This document shows, in pieces, positions 42,500 to 54,103 of a DNA stretch of 64,000 bases (positions are counted from its first letter, which is position 1; each line of letters opens with the position of its first letter). The DNA is from Pyrenochaeta sp. MPI-SDFR-AT-0127. Lineage: Eukaryota; Ascomycota; Dothideomycetes; Pleosporales; Cucurbitariaceae. Both the position numbers and the translations under genes were made by a program. The notes under the pieces are model-generated. The model was not told the DNA's origin and made no database searches. It saw nothing but the letters and a program-made list of their open reading frames with translations. The stretch spans positions 1 to 64,000 of the forward strand of contig JAGTJM010000090.1 of assembly GCA_020747015.1 (NCBI GenBank), read 5' to 3'.

Positions 42500-44231
42500 A
42501 TGTCACACGCCGCTGTTCCCCGTCATGTCCTGGATGATCATGCGGCGAAGCTAGTAGGTCAAATACAAGAGGAACATCGATCAACAATGCGTTGTGAGGA
42601 AGCAAATTTCGATCGTCTGGCGAGTATTCTTACAGAAATGGGCAAAAATAACTGGGCTTTACGGCCGAGGACCTACGCAGTGTTGCGAATGATCGATCGC
42701 CTGGATGTCATGGATAATTTCATTGAGCAGGACTTGCGCGACATCCACTTTCCCTACACTGAACGCAGACTGCCGGTATGCCTATCGGAGATAGCAGATC
42801 GTTTGCGTTTTATTGAGGCACAAGATCATGTGCTCACGGCTGCGAGAGACGTAGAAGACATCGAGAGCAAAGTTCATCGCAATCTCAGTATGTGTTTGCG
42901 CTGCAAGAAGCCCATTACTATCGCTTATTCGAACCAAGAGAATTCAGGAGATGAGATGTTCTACTTTGTGGTTAATCTTGGGCGTGGTGGCTTTGGCTAC
43001 GTAGATCGTGTCAGGAGTCGACTCTCTCTCAACGAGTTCGCAGTAAGCAGAAATGCCACACCCGAATTTCGAAGGCTGAAATTCCATATAGCTTAAACGA
43101 TCCATGCGTGGCAAGATGTTTTCGAAAGACAAATCCGCACTGCGCGTTTTTGTGGATGAATTGAACATATTGAAACGATTGTCACATCCACACCTCGTGC
43201 AATACGTCGGGTCCGTCTGAAGCCGCTAAGCGCTCGAATCTATCTAATCGATCCAGTTCCTATACCGATCCAAAATGGGTGGGGATCCTCATGACGCCAG
43301 TTGCCGAATGCGATCTCCGCATTTTTCTTGACCGAGAACAAGCGACACAACATCAGAACTTTCTACGACAAGCCTATGGGTGTCTCATAACTGCAGTTCA
43401 CTACCTGCATCAAAACCGTATCCGACACAAAGACTTGAAGCCGCAAAATATTCTGATCAAGGACAGTAACGTCCTGATAACTGATTTCGGTACAGCATTA
43501 GATTGGAATGATGAGTCTCGCGCGACTACCACTGGCGAACCTGGGCCAATCTCTATCAATTATGCAGCTCCAGAGGTTGCCGACCATGAAAGAAGAAGCG
43601 AGTCCAGCGATATATGGAGCTTGGGCTGCGTATTTGTGGAGATGACTGTAAGGCAGTTAGTCCCAATTGGTGTCAAGTTCGCTTATGAGAATGGCAGACT
43701 GTTCTAAAAGGTCTCAACAACGAAGATCGCAAAAGCTTTTTCACCAGCCACTTCACGGGCTCCTCGAGCTACTGCAGGAACCCAGAAGCATTAGAAGCTT
43801 GGCTCCAGCAACTGGAACTGATCCCCAGAGATAACGTTACGATTGGCTGGATAAGGTCCATGCTCCAGCATGACCGCACAAAACGGATCGCGGACTCTCA
43901 TCTTATGGACGACATTCTCAAGCACCAAGAAGATCATGTGTATTACGGCCCATGTTGCGCAGAGCAGGATGAGGCGGATACTTCATCCGATGGGACCTCT
44001 TCAGTGCAAGGAGCTTCTGAGGACGTTGCCTTATACTCTGCTTTCACGCACAACGCGCCACCAAGGCCTGAACCAGATAGTTTAGATGCGACAATTGCAA
44101 CAATGGCGACTGCTACGAAAGCCTCTCAGCTAATGCAGACCACAGAATCAGCCGGAGCAGTGAAAGGCGAAAAGGGCGACGGGCATTTCAATCCCAATCC
44201 CCCATCATCCAACGCTTGTACAAGCTGTTGA
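42500..44231 (+). CDS. Serine/threonine protein kinase
   Basis: A Ser/Thr kinase of a fungal orphan type. Exons are 42500-43042, 43092-43210, 43257-43647 and 43698-44231 (528 aa), with introns of 49, 46 and 50 nt that fit in phase; the second uses a weak GTCCGT donor. The N-terminal 150 residues are helical and of unknown role. Kinase motifs in order are the Gly loop LGRGGFGYV, EFALKR (the Lys of VAIK, spliced across intron 1), the catalytic loop RHKDLKPQNIL (HKD instead of HRD), ITDFGTAL (DFG), INYAAPEV (APE) and SSDIWSLGC. All catalytic residues are present. The C-terminal 100 residues are low-complexity. The ATG lies 277 bp from the divergent start of the membrane protein at 42223, so the two may share a promoter. 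A further open frame follows at once (see 44232). Confidence 0.8.
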
Positions 44232-44619
44232 CGAACTCCTTGGCCCTCGACGTGTGAACTCGGGGTTTGATGGAGCCAGGCCCGTCCAATCTTTCAATCG
44301 TGTGGATGCTCTCTGGCAACCAGCCTACCTGTCTGCCTATAACATGAGCCTACGAGAGAGGGGTGGTTATGATGCAGGGCCAACATATGAAGCCAATTAC
44401 GATGCATATGGAGTCCCGATTGCCCCTCCAAGAGCTGCGAATGCATTGAACCATCCTGTAGGTGCCCAGCAAGCCGAAGAGCAGCAGCTTCCAAGCAGCG
44501 GACCAGGCTTTGTCGCTCCAAATGAAATTCTGAACCCTGTATCACAGGTGCCACAGCTTCCATCCTGGGACGAGGTCATGGGCTACACGGGTATATCAAT
44601 GTGCAAAGGCGCCTGGTGA
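44232..44619 (+). other. Open frame after the kinase, possible C-terminal extension
   Basis: Right after the kinase stop, a second frame (+1 phase) runs to 44619. It is open upstream to about 44164, so it overlaps the kinase's last codons. It reads HHPTLVQAVDELLGPRRVNS, then a Tyr/Gln/Pro-rich tail ending GYTGISMCKGAW. It starts with no ATG of its own. It may be the true kinase C-terminus, reached by an intron I could not place or lost by a one-base frameshift, or it may be chance. Composition is coding-like. Confidence 0.35.
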
Positions 44620-45219
44620 GGGATATGAATCCAAAGCAACGCGCTCATGGCGTGGTCCAAAAAGCCACACCGTGCTGAATCCAGCTGCTCGAAACCTTTG
44701 GCATCGCATCAAATGCTGCTCAACCGGTTGGAAAAGGGAGGTGATTACAGTAACATGTGATGCTGCCATCACGACATGGCATCGATAGGTGGAATTCGGG
44801 CCACCTCACCCCGCTTCGGGCAAAAGCCGCCGAGCCGCAACATGCAAACCCGGTTAGCGGGCCTTTGCAGCGACAATCCGCCTCCAAAACTCCAACGATG
44901 ATGCATTGTGTCTGGACGATTGCAACATAGCGACTACGGTTCTCTAAGCCATGTCAGGAAAAGCCTCGCCGTTGCTGTCGAGCCACAGGCATGTCGTGAC
45001 TCGATGCGCACTCTGCGACCAACGGCCTCGGTGCAATGTGCGAATCCAATTACCGGAGGAGCGGGCGATAGAACAGGGTGATAAATGAATGCATCCCTAC
45101 GATATCCATGGAATTTCGGGGCAATCGACACACGCAAAGCAACCTGCATTGACGCGCTCTAGCCAGTCTGATCTGACCCTTCAAAGCTTCCCGCGATACC
45201 TACGCCAATTCCACCCAAG
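44620..45219. promoter_or_regulatory. Upstream region of the DUF1961 gene
   Basis: 600 bp, GC-richer than its neighbours, with no coding motif. A cluster around 44790-44870 contains caccccgc and several cgg/ccg triplets, the kind of site bound by CreA-type (SYGGRG) and Zn2Cys6 regulators. This is suggestive for a sugar-regulated gene, not proof. Confidence 0.3.
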
Positions 45220-45921
45220 ATGCGGTCAATATTGTTGTCTATTCTCGTGGCCGTGGCATCGACCGCCACGGCAGAGAAGCTCCTCTATCGCAATACCTTC
45301 AACAGCAGCGATGCCATTGCTAATTGGGTCGCTGAAGGCCCCCTGGATGCTTCCGTCTCAAACAATACCCTCGAACTGCGGGGTGCTGGTGGACCAAACG
45401 ACTACTTTGTGTACTGGCTCCCAGAGGTCTTCCCAGACCGCATCCGCATCACATGGGAGTTCTCGCCTATCCAGGAGCCTGGGCTGGCCATGTTCTTTTT
45501 CGGTGCAGCATCGGTTGCAGGCGGCAGCATCTTCGACAAGAATCTTGCACCGCGCAATGGCTCATATCCTCAGTACCACTCAAGCGACATCCGCACGCTT
45601 CATGCATCGTACTTTCGTCGACGCTGGCCCGAGGAGCGCGCTTTCCATCTGGCAAACTTGCGCAAATCGCCAGGATTCCATCTTGTTGCACAAGGCGCGG
45701 ACCCGCTGCCGCCGGTACCCGATGCAAAGGGGGCCTTCTACAAGGTTGAGGTTGTAAAGGACAAGCGCGACGTTCGGTTCTCCATCAACGGCCTGCTGCT
45801 ATTTTCGTGGGAGGACACCAAGACGGATACAGGCCCGGTTGTGCGGGAAGGCCGCATTGCATTCCGCCAGATGCAACCCCTAATCGCAAGATATCGAAAT
45901 CTCGAGGTTTGGCAACTATAG
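45220..45921 (+). CDS. Secreted DUF1961 protein
   Basis: A secreted protein resembling the DUF1961 (YesU-like) family, whose bacterial members lie in rhamnogalacturonan gene clusters. One exon, 233 aa, from ATG 45220, which opens a signal peptide (RSILLSILVAVASTATA). The mature part is a beta-sandwich-like domain: LYRNTFNSSDAIANWVAEGP, then YFVYWLPEVFPDRIRITWEF, SSDIRTLHASYFRR, a YKVEVVKDKRDVRFSINGLLLF strand pair and the ending GRIAFRQMQPLIARYRNLEVW. That ending (bright-line strand, then RQM) is typical of the family and of concanavalin-like folds. Catalysis is unproven for the family; binding or lyase/hydrolase roles are possible. The GH35 enzyme follows 345 bp downstream in the same direction, and a joint role in degrading galactose-bearing plant polysaccharides fits. 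Confidence 0.75.
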   Translation: MRSILLSILVAVASTATAEKLLYRNTFNSSDAIANWVAEGPLDASVSNNTLELRGAGGPNDYFVYWLPEVFPDRIRITWEFSPIQEPGLAMFFFGAASVAGGSIFDKNLAPRNGSYPQYHSSDIRTLHASYFRRRWPEERAFHLANLRKSPGFHLVAQGADPLPPVPDAKGAFYKVEVVKDKRDVRFSINGLLLFSWEDTKTDTGPVVREGRIAFRQMQPLIARYRNLEVWQL

Positions 45922-46266
45922 GAAGATGCCAATGTGTCGTAATATGCGCGAAATCGAGTTGCAGCACCCCGCACGTGTCGGAGATCGATTTCTCCGCCTC
46001 CAGATTACATGCGCATTCTCATGTCAATCTATACTACAACAACATAGCAAAGGATGCAACTTATTGCTACTGTGGAATGGTAGGGGTTGATCAACCGGGT
46101 CGACGTTAATAGCCTGATATATAGATTTAGTAGGGGTTCACCTATAGCGCCATGCACGGCAGTCGAGCAATATACATTTACTGGATGCTTCCCTAATTTT
46201 TTTTGAATATGGCTGAACAGCTCCACTGAAGCAGTCTTTTCTTTGAACTCGAGCAATTGAGGCACA
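45922..46266. promoter_or_regulatory. Gap between the DUF1961 and GH35 genes
   Basis: 345 bp holding the 3' end of the DUF1961 gene and the GH35 promoter. No clear TATA box; a run of ttttttt lies at about 46198-46204. Confidence 0.35.
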
Positions 46267-49200
46267 ATGAGGGTTGTTCGTGCCTTCACCGGCCTAGTGC
46301 TGGCCTCGCTTCACATACACCAGATCACAGCACGGGCATTGAGTGGAAAACCGAGCGACTTCATCATCGCGGAGAAGCGCGCTCCGCTTCAGGACATTGT
46401 AGGCTTTCAAAATCTAAAGTTTCCCACATGCGGTCATGCTGCTTATACCTAATCCAGGTAACATGGGACGAGCACTCACTTTTTGTACATGGTGAGCGTG
46501 TCATCTTTTGGGGTGGCGAGTTCCATCCATTCCGGTACGTATATTGATACCTAGTACGGAACGTATGTCGGTAATGGAACTCATTGTCGGTAGTCTTCCT
46601 GTTCCGAGCCTCTGGTTGGATATATTTCAGAAAATAAAAGCGCTGGGCTATAATGGGATATCTTTCTATACCGCTTGGGTTCTTCATGAGCCAAAGCCTG
46701 GATCGTTTAGCGCGGAAGGTCTCTTTGACTGGGAGCCATACTTTGATGCAGCGAAGAAGGCTGGCGTCTACTTGGTCGCTGTAAGCATTCCCCCACAACA
46801 TGTATTTACACTGCTGATTTCCTAGCGCCCCGGCCCGTACATCAACGCCGAAGTCTCGGGTGGAGGGTTTCCCGGATGGTTGCAACGTATTTCTGGAAAC
46901 CTTCGTACTCCAGACGAAGATTATCAGCAAGCATCAAAGCATTACATCGAGTCCATCACCCCTATCATTGCGAAAGCCCAGATCACCAATGGCGGACCTG
47001 TTATCCTCTTCCAGCCTGAAAATGAATATTCAATGGGCCTTAACAACGTTACCTTCCCTGACGCCGATTACATGAATGGGCTCATGAAGCAATTCCGCGA
47101 TCTTGGCATAGTTGTACCTCTCATCAACAACGTGGCATGGCCCAATGGCATTAATGCGCCAGGAACAGACGCCCCCGTGGATATTTACGGCCACAACGCG
47201 TATCCACTAGGCATGAATTGCACCAATCCAAGCTATTGGATCGATGATGCGCTGCCAACGAATTGGAGAGCAACGCATCTCGAGCAGAGCCCGAACACGC
47301 CCTACATGTTAGTCGAGTACCAAGGTGGTGCATTCCAGCCATGGGGTGGTGATGGGTTCGAAAAGTGCGCAGAGTTCACAAACCATGAATTTGAACGCGT
47401 CTTCTACAAGAATAACATCGCAGCGGGGGCTACCATCTTCAATGTGTACATGGTATGTTACCTGAATAGCCAAATTATTGTAAGCGCACTAATCCTAGTA
47501 GACATTTGGCGGCACCAATTGGGGTAACCTAGGTAAGAACTCATATTGTGGCTGTGATGGATGCATCTACTAATCCATTTGTGTCATCGTAGGCCATGCG
47601 GGCGGATACACATCTTACGACTACGGTGCGGCTATTACCGAGGAGCGTCAAGTTCATCGTGAGAAGTACAGCGAGGCAAAATTGATTGCTAATTTTGTGC
47701 TCGCATCCCCAGCATTGGCGTCCGCAGTTCCAGGATACAACACAACGGGAGTCTATGCTGACAATAAGGCCATTACCGTGACACCGCTTTTCGGCAACAA
47801 GACGAGCTTCTATGTTTCTCGCCAGACTAAGTACAATTCACTGGACTCGGCATCTTACAAGCTCAGACTGCAAACAAGCGAAGGGAATATCACCGTGCCG
47901 CAGCTTGGCGGGCAGCTTTCGATCCACGGCCGCGACTCCAAGATCCATATTACAGACTACGATGTAGGAGGCTTCAACCTCTTGTACTCAACTGCTGAGA
48001 TTTTCACTTGGAAGAAGTACGGCTCCCGATCAATCTTGGTCGTATACGGTGGTCCGAACGAGGTTCATGAGCTCGCGATATCCAAGACAAGTGGCGGAAC
48101 AGCTGTGGAAGGGTCAGGCGTGAAATTCTCAAACCGCAACGGAAACACTATCCTCAACTGGAGCTCGACTCCGAACCGTCGAGTCGTGCGCGTGGGCTCG
48201 GATCTATATATTGTTATCCTTGATCGAAACTCGGCGTATAACTACTGGACTGTCAGTACCCTGCCAGAAAACAGTTACTCGATCGACGCGACCCCATCAT
48301 CGGATCTCATTGTCAACGCAGGATATCTCATTCGCACTGCATCCATTGCAGACGGTAAAATCCACCTCGTTGGTGACATTAACGCTACTACCACCATCGA
48401 GGTTGTTGGAGGTGCGCATAAAGATATTACGGGATTGATTTTCAACGGCGCCGCTGTGCCAACAACCCTCGATCGCAACGGCTTCCTCAGCGGCACCGTA
48501 GAATTCACGGTGCCTGCGATTAAAATTCCTAATCTGAATTCGCTAGCCTGGAAGTATGTTGATGCGCTGCCTGAGCTGGACGCTACGTACGACGACTCGG
48601 CGTGGCCTGATGCAGACCATAAGGAGACCAAGAATACCTACTGGCCGCTGACTACCCCTACAGTCCTTTGGGGTGCAGAGTACGGTTTCAATGGTGGATC
48701 ATTACTAACGAGGGGCCATTTCATCGCAACGGGCAACGAGAGCGTGGCACACCTCAACGTCTCGGGCGGATCCGCTTTTGCATTCACAGCCTGGGTGAAC
48801 CAGACATGGATTGGATCTTGGCCTGGTAGTGGAGAGGCTAATATCGCAAATTTGACGTTGCCATTGCCAAGCTTGAAGCGTGGGGGTAACTATGTCCTGA
48901 CCGTCTTGAGTGACCACATGGGCCACAACGGAAACTGTAAGTCAGCTCCATAGATTAAGACTAGGGGAAGCTAACTTTTCGTGGGGTTCGCCGGCTATAA
49001 CGAAATGAAGAGCCCTCGTGGTATTATTGGGTATAATCTTCCTGGTCATTCACCCATTTCATCCAACACTTCCCGCCCGGACGACGGTATCGTCTGGAAA
49101 ATCACCGGCAACCTCGGCGGTGAAGACTTCCGCGATCGCACACGTGGCCCTCTCAATGAAGGTGCGCTTTCGGTTGAGCGGCATGGTTATCATTTGCCGT

Positions 49201-49631
49201 CGGCGCCCACTGCGTCTTGGGAAAACAGCGACGGACCAGTCTCAGGCTTGTCAAAACCAGGAGTAGGCTTCTACACAACATCTTTAGCCCTCGATTTACC
49301 ACAAGGATGGGACATTCCACTCTCTTTTATATTCCACGGTGACGCATTTAACGGCAAAGGCAAGGGTTGGAGAGCGCAGCTTTGGGTAAACGGCTACCAT
49401 TTTGGTAAATTCGCAAATGGCATTGGACCGCAGCGACGATTCCCGGTACCAGAGGGTATTTTGAATTACCAGGGTGAAAACAAGATTGCTGTGAGTATCT
49501 GGGCCTTGGACGAGGGCGGTGTGAAACCTGAAGGCTTCGAGCTTGTTGCCGGTATGCCCGTAAAGAGTGGATATGGGGCAGTGGCATCGGCGCCCATGTC
49601 AAGTTGGGAGAAGAGAGATGGTGTTTACTGA
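46267..49631 (+). CDS. GH35 beta-galactosidase, seven exons
   Basis: Secreted GH35 beta-galactosidase like Aspergillus LacA, acting on terminal beta-galactosides of plant polysaccharides. Exons are 46267-46398, 46458-46534, 46594-46780, 46826-47452, 47502-47532, 47593-48936 and 48982-49631 (1,015 aa, the family's usual length). The N-terminus is signal-like (FTGLVLASLHIHQ). The catalytic acid/base is in GGPVILFQPENEYSM (E199) and the nucleophile in MLVEYQGGAF (E296), at the same spacing as in LacA. The barrel is followed by the beta-galactosidase domains 2-5 to the C-terminus (WALDEGGVKPEGFELV). The first five introns are regular GT-AG. The sixth has a good GTAAGT donor and a GCTAAC branch, but the only frame-correct end (48981) is TTTTCG, not AG. 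A missing A in CAG would explain it exactly. If unspliced or mis-spliced, the last 216 residues are lost. Confidence 0.85.
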
Positions 49632-50623
49632 TCTAGAAGTCATTATTATGGGGGTGAGATTCAGCCAAACCTATTATATAGTTAAGCCGCATTTCGCAAT
49701 GGAAGGCGACTGAATGCAAAAACACCGGATTATGCACATTGTGTCATAGAGCATTTATTACCGAAGAACATCAAATTTACTATTAGCAGAACTGGGTGCA
49801 GACTCCGTATTTTATACAACGGAAGTTTGCTCAAATTATCATTGTCACTGTTGGAGCGCCAGCCAACTTCCAAAAAGCGGTTGTGTGAGATGATTTGTTT
49901 TATTTCCCAATTGTTTTAACGTATTCCTCGTTGTGACACGCCATCGTTTGTTACACTCGACACTTTGCTGACGAAGAAGATTCATACTCAGTGCAGGTGA
50001 AGCCGACAATGCCTCAGTAGGTGAGATCACAATGACTTTGCACACTTGGATAACAGAGTGATATTTAACATCGCAATGTTTCGCAGCAATAATCGGAAAG
50101 AATGTCTCTCCTGTTAGATTATTCTGAATCCTTACCAGAGCATTTATTTCGTGCTCTTCGAAACCAGTCGAATAGATGTCTTTATCTGTCTAAATAAGTG
50201 CATTCATCACCACATCACGATCTCTAACGCGTTTGAAGCCGATTTCTCACCTAGCTAGCGTAGCAAAATGTTCTTCCCTAAACTATTGTAATCCGTTCAG
50301 ATTTTTTACCCAATTCTGAAGCTCCAGACAGTCTGTATCCTCTATTCGCGGGGTTTTGTTAAGACTCGTGAGGTAAGCCTTTACAGCAATGAGTATCTGG
50401 ATATTTACAAGCCCCCTGTCACCAAGTCCACAGGCGATGAGTAGAAGTCTACTAATGAAGTGACAAGATAGAACAGTCAGGCTACTACATATGTCATTTT
50501 AGTCTTTACACTTGCGGGTTCTGATTGCGGGAGTCAGTGCCAACGTTGCAGCATTTGTACAAAATTATAGACTTAGAGATATATTAACCTAGGCTAACCC
50601 TTCTAGAGCTAATCTGCTGAACT
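49632..50623. other. Convergent intergenic region
   Basis: 1 kb between converging genes, AT-rich, without a supportable frame or recognised repeat. Confidence 0.4.
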
Positions 50624-52964
50624 CTATGTAATTGTAATCTCCTCCTCTACTGCACCCTTGAACCAGCCATCATTAATAGTATGCGCCGCACCAATCCGTT
50701 TGTACAGATTTCCATCTCCTATGCGCTGTAAGATAACAGCAGCGCTGTTAGAAACTACAGCTTTCCTCCGTTGCTTTGCGACGTCATCATTTACGCGGCT
50801 ATTTACGTTACCGATCGATTTGTTAGGTTCCTTTGTAGCAACCAGTAGAAGGTATACGATTTCTCCCAATCTTATGTTGGTATCAACAAACCGATCCATG
50901 TTGAAATACTCCGCTTGGAATCCAGGTTTATCAAGGTGGCAGCCCCCATTTAATTTCTGCCAAAACATAGTCGAACATTTCATACAGCTATCCGGGTGGA
51001 ACGCTGCCTTTACAAGTTGGCCGCATAGTCTTATAAAGCCGCTTGTGACCTGCCCATACAGATTAGGTCCTTTCGGAGTACACTCTGCCTCCACAATTTT
51101 GATATGGTATGTCGATTGTTCTGAGGACTTATACGGTTTGATAGGCCCTACGCGGGAGGCCCATGAAAAGGTTGGCGCCAGGTAGCCGTCCGCCTCGAAT
51201 TTTGCTGGCAGAGGCTTAGCAGATTCCCAAAGCAGGCCGGCTGCGAGGCTATTTTCCCATAGGCCGGCCAAGTATTTTCCCATGCCCAGCTTTTGCCATT
51301 CTCCTGCGATGCTAGATAACGCGACCAGAGTGTCCTTTTGGAAAGTGAGTTTCTTGCTGGCATAGTTCGTGACAATCTCGTCCCACAAGGCGGCCGGGTC
51401 ATTATCCTCTGAAACGTCGGACCATCCATCGTCATCTTGGTCGTCATCCTCGTCGTCCTCCTCATCGTCCTCCTCATCGTCCTCCTCATCTCTATCGCCA
51501 TCATCCTCGTCATCATCTAGTTCGTCGTCGACTTCCAGGTTATCATTGGCGACTGGCTGTATCTTGTCTCCAGTATCGGCAGCAGTATCGGTTGCAGTTC
51601 TGGCAGTCTCTAAGAGGGGCATAGCAAATGTCCGCTTGAAGCTTTTAACCGTACGACACTCGGAACTGCACTGGCATTCGCACCGGGCACTGTAACCACA
51701 TTCAAAAAAAACTCCTTGCCGAGTGTAGTGAAGGACGCGTGTTGCCAGGAGACGTTCCTGAAAACACCACCCTCTTGTGAACAGCGGGTATTGATTTATG
51801 CCAAACTGGGAAGAGGAGTTCGAGGTGGCGAATTGCTCGTGGTCGAGGTATCCACGGGCGTAGACGATCTTGCCTTCGATATCGAAAAGCTTACAATTTC
51901 TCCTCTCCAGTAACCCGCCACCACTATTCGGAAAGCCTGTACTCGAGATAGTCACGTATGAATTTTTATATACAGAACCCATTCTCGCCGACTCGATGTC
52001 CCAATCATAGGAGTCGTCTTGGATTATGCATAACGAGTCTATCCAGAGATACTTCAGGCCCAGCTTTCGAGTGATGATGATGGCCTCGCGGAATGTTTTG
52101 GGTAGCTGATTCCAAACTATGCCTTTCACACGGGATTTTATTGTCGCAGATGTTGTCGTTAGAGGCTGGACGCCCCCCCAACAATGGCTGAGAGCGGCGT
52201 AGGGTTCAACTTCTCCGTTGCTAATGTGCAGTCTAGGCAAGCGATCATCGCTCCCAACATCGATCACCCGGGTTGGAATAGTCAAAATCGTGGCCGGACT
52301 AGGTTGGCACGGTATATGGTTGTTGCGGCACTCGTTGATCCACCCGGAGATCAAATCGAAAACTTCGTCGTTGGTAGGTTCGTGATGGATATAATTACCG
52401 TACCCTATCGCCGGCCATGGAAGAGGTTCGTCTAGAGTACGTTGGCGTACAATTAGCAAGACGAGAAACGAAATCTTACAATGAAATACGCGTAAACTTA
52501 CCATCCTCATCGGCGTATATTTCAATCGCTAACCCGGCTGATGCTTCACTAATAGGCAATGCGTCCTTATCATCTTCGTCATCCTCACCACTACTATCTT
52601 CATCATTATCATCATTCATATCCTTCCTCGTAAGCCGGACAAGCAGTGGCCGCGAGTAATCATCACGGCCATTGATATTGATGCGTAGTGTGTCGTCGCT
52701 CTCAGCCCAGTCTTGTCGAAACTGTGAGAGACCGCCGCCTATAATTGTGCATGTGTAGCATATCCCCTCTTGTGCTTTTACCGCCGATGGCTTGACGTCA
52801 TAAATATAGAAAGAATGGGCGCCTGTGCGCGTCCATGATGCAACATAGTCTCGGTCGAGGTTTGCACAAACCTCACATGGCCTTCCCCTCTCGCTCCCTT
52901 CATCGGAGCTGTCAGAGTCGGAGAAATCAGGGACAAGTCCGCCCGCGGTCCAACGAAATGGCAT
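50624..52964 (-). CDS. HET-domain protein with acidic repeat
   Basis: A heterokaryon-incompatibility (HET) domain protein; such proteins trigger death of fused, genetically unlike hyphae. Exons are 52964-52502 and 52431-50624 (756 aa), with a 70-nt intron (GTAAGT...ACTCTAG) that fits in phase. The N-terminal part has CEVCANLDRD and CYTCTII (Cys pairs) and an Asp/Glu-rich stretch (about 130-145). The HET core shows its three blocks in order: YAALSHCWGG (about 232-241), YLWIDSLCIIQD, and RGWCFQERLLATRVLHY. After a Cys cluster (CGYSARCECQCSSEC) comes a run of about 45 mostly acidic residues coded by tandem triplets (see repeat). The C-terminal half is the variable partner region typical of the family. 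It has no adjacent partner gene with NACHT or Patatin motifs, so it may act alone. Confidence 0.88.
51420..51530. repeat. Acidic-codon tandem repeat in the HET gene
   Basis: Imperfect repeats of GAC/GAG/GAT codons (plus strand tcctcctcatcg units of 12 bp) code for an Asp/Glu-only run. The central units are near-identical, so copy number is likely to vary between strains by slippage. The frame is kept because all units are multiples of three. Confidence 0.8.
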
Positions 52965-54103
52965 ACTTTAAAGCACGAGAGCAAAGTTTTGGGGCTGACA
53001 CAGCACGTGATAATTATACAAAGTTTTACGGTGGCTTTAACAGGGCAAGAGGGAATGAGGTGATTTATTGTTAGCCCTTTGGAAAAGAGGAGGTATATGT
53101 TGCCTGGCCTTGCAAGACATAGTAACACCCATGGGACTACAAAGCTGCAGGAGCGCTAATTATTTGATTCGCGCATTTTCGTCAACTGCATGGTGTGGCA
53201 CTCATGACTGGAATCACAGGATACTATCAGCTGTCAAATCGCATTACTAAAACAGTTGCGTCAGGCAGCTTTGCATTCGATAGGGACCATGATCATGGCC
53301 AGGAATACGGGCTATTGAAAGAGATGTGACCTTTGCAACCTTGGATTTGGCCTTTTAAAAGAAGATAGTTTCAGTATCAAAATAACCACGAGTCTAGGAA
53401 TTGTTGGAGGCATTACGACTGCTCTCAAACCTCAAGATATCTGCAAGCAGGTCTAAAACCAAATATTGACCATGTTCCAAGAAGCTTGGACTTGATATTG
53501 CGCCATACAGCGTGCCTCATCGAGATAAAATTGCGCTCTGGCACACATTCTCGCAGATAGAGGCCGCAGGTGGCTTGGGACAGATTCCCTTACAATTGCT
53601 AGGCTTTTGGCGCGTACCGTGGTTTTGTTTTCCATCCTATCCTATCATATGATAGTAGTCGAGATTATTTACCAAGTACACAAATCCGGTGAGCTAGCAT
53701 GTGTGATGCAATCCCAAATACGAGCTTTTTCATATGCAGCCACACGCAAGCTGAACATCTCTACACAGCTTGCGCTCTAGCTTCGGCGTTGCCGCGGCCA
53801 CACCCCTGCTTACTGACTGCAGCACCTCGTAACTGAAGGAAGTGGCCACTGAAAGCTAGCCACGTATACTTAACAGAGTTTGAGTCCGAAAGGTTATTTC
53901 AAAAGCTTTGAAGCAAGCGTTATTGGGCGAACATAAACCACATACAAACAGTGGCAGTCCTTGGTGTTTTCCATCCTTGGCGTTAACGTCCGTATAAATG
54001 TTCGAGAGGGAAGGCCTCTCATCTGCTCAACAAACCTTTACCAAAAGAAATTCAAGACAAGTATCGACTCTTAAAGCTTCATATATACACAATACAATCC
54101 AGC
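52965..54103. other. Intergenic with metallothionein promoter
   Basis: No supported gene up to the right end, apart from motif-free frames. A TATA-like tataaat at 53993 lies about 110 bp before the tiny ATG exon at 54104 and is followed by an A- and CT-rich leader, as expected for a highly expressed small gene. Confidence 0.5.

Noticed and set aside
51369..51695. Plus-strand frame with a long Ser run
   Set aside because: It is the antisense of the acidic Asp/Glu repeat in the HET gene.
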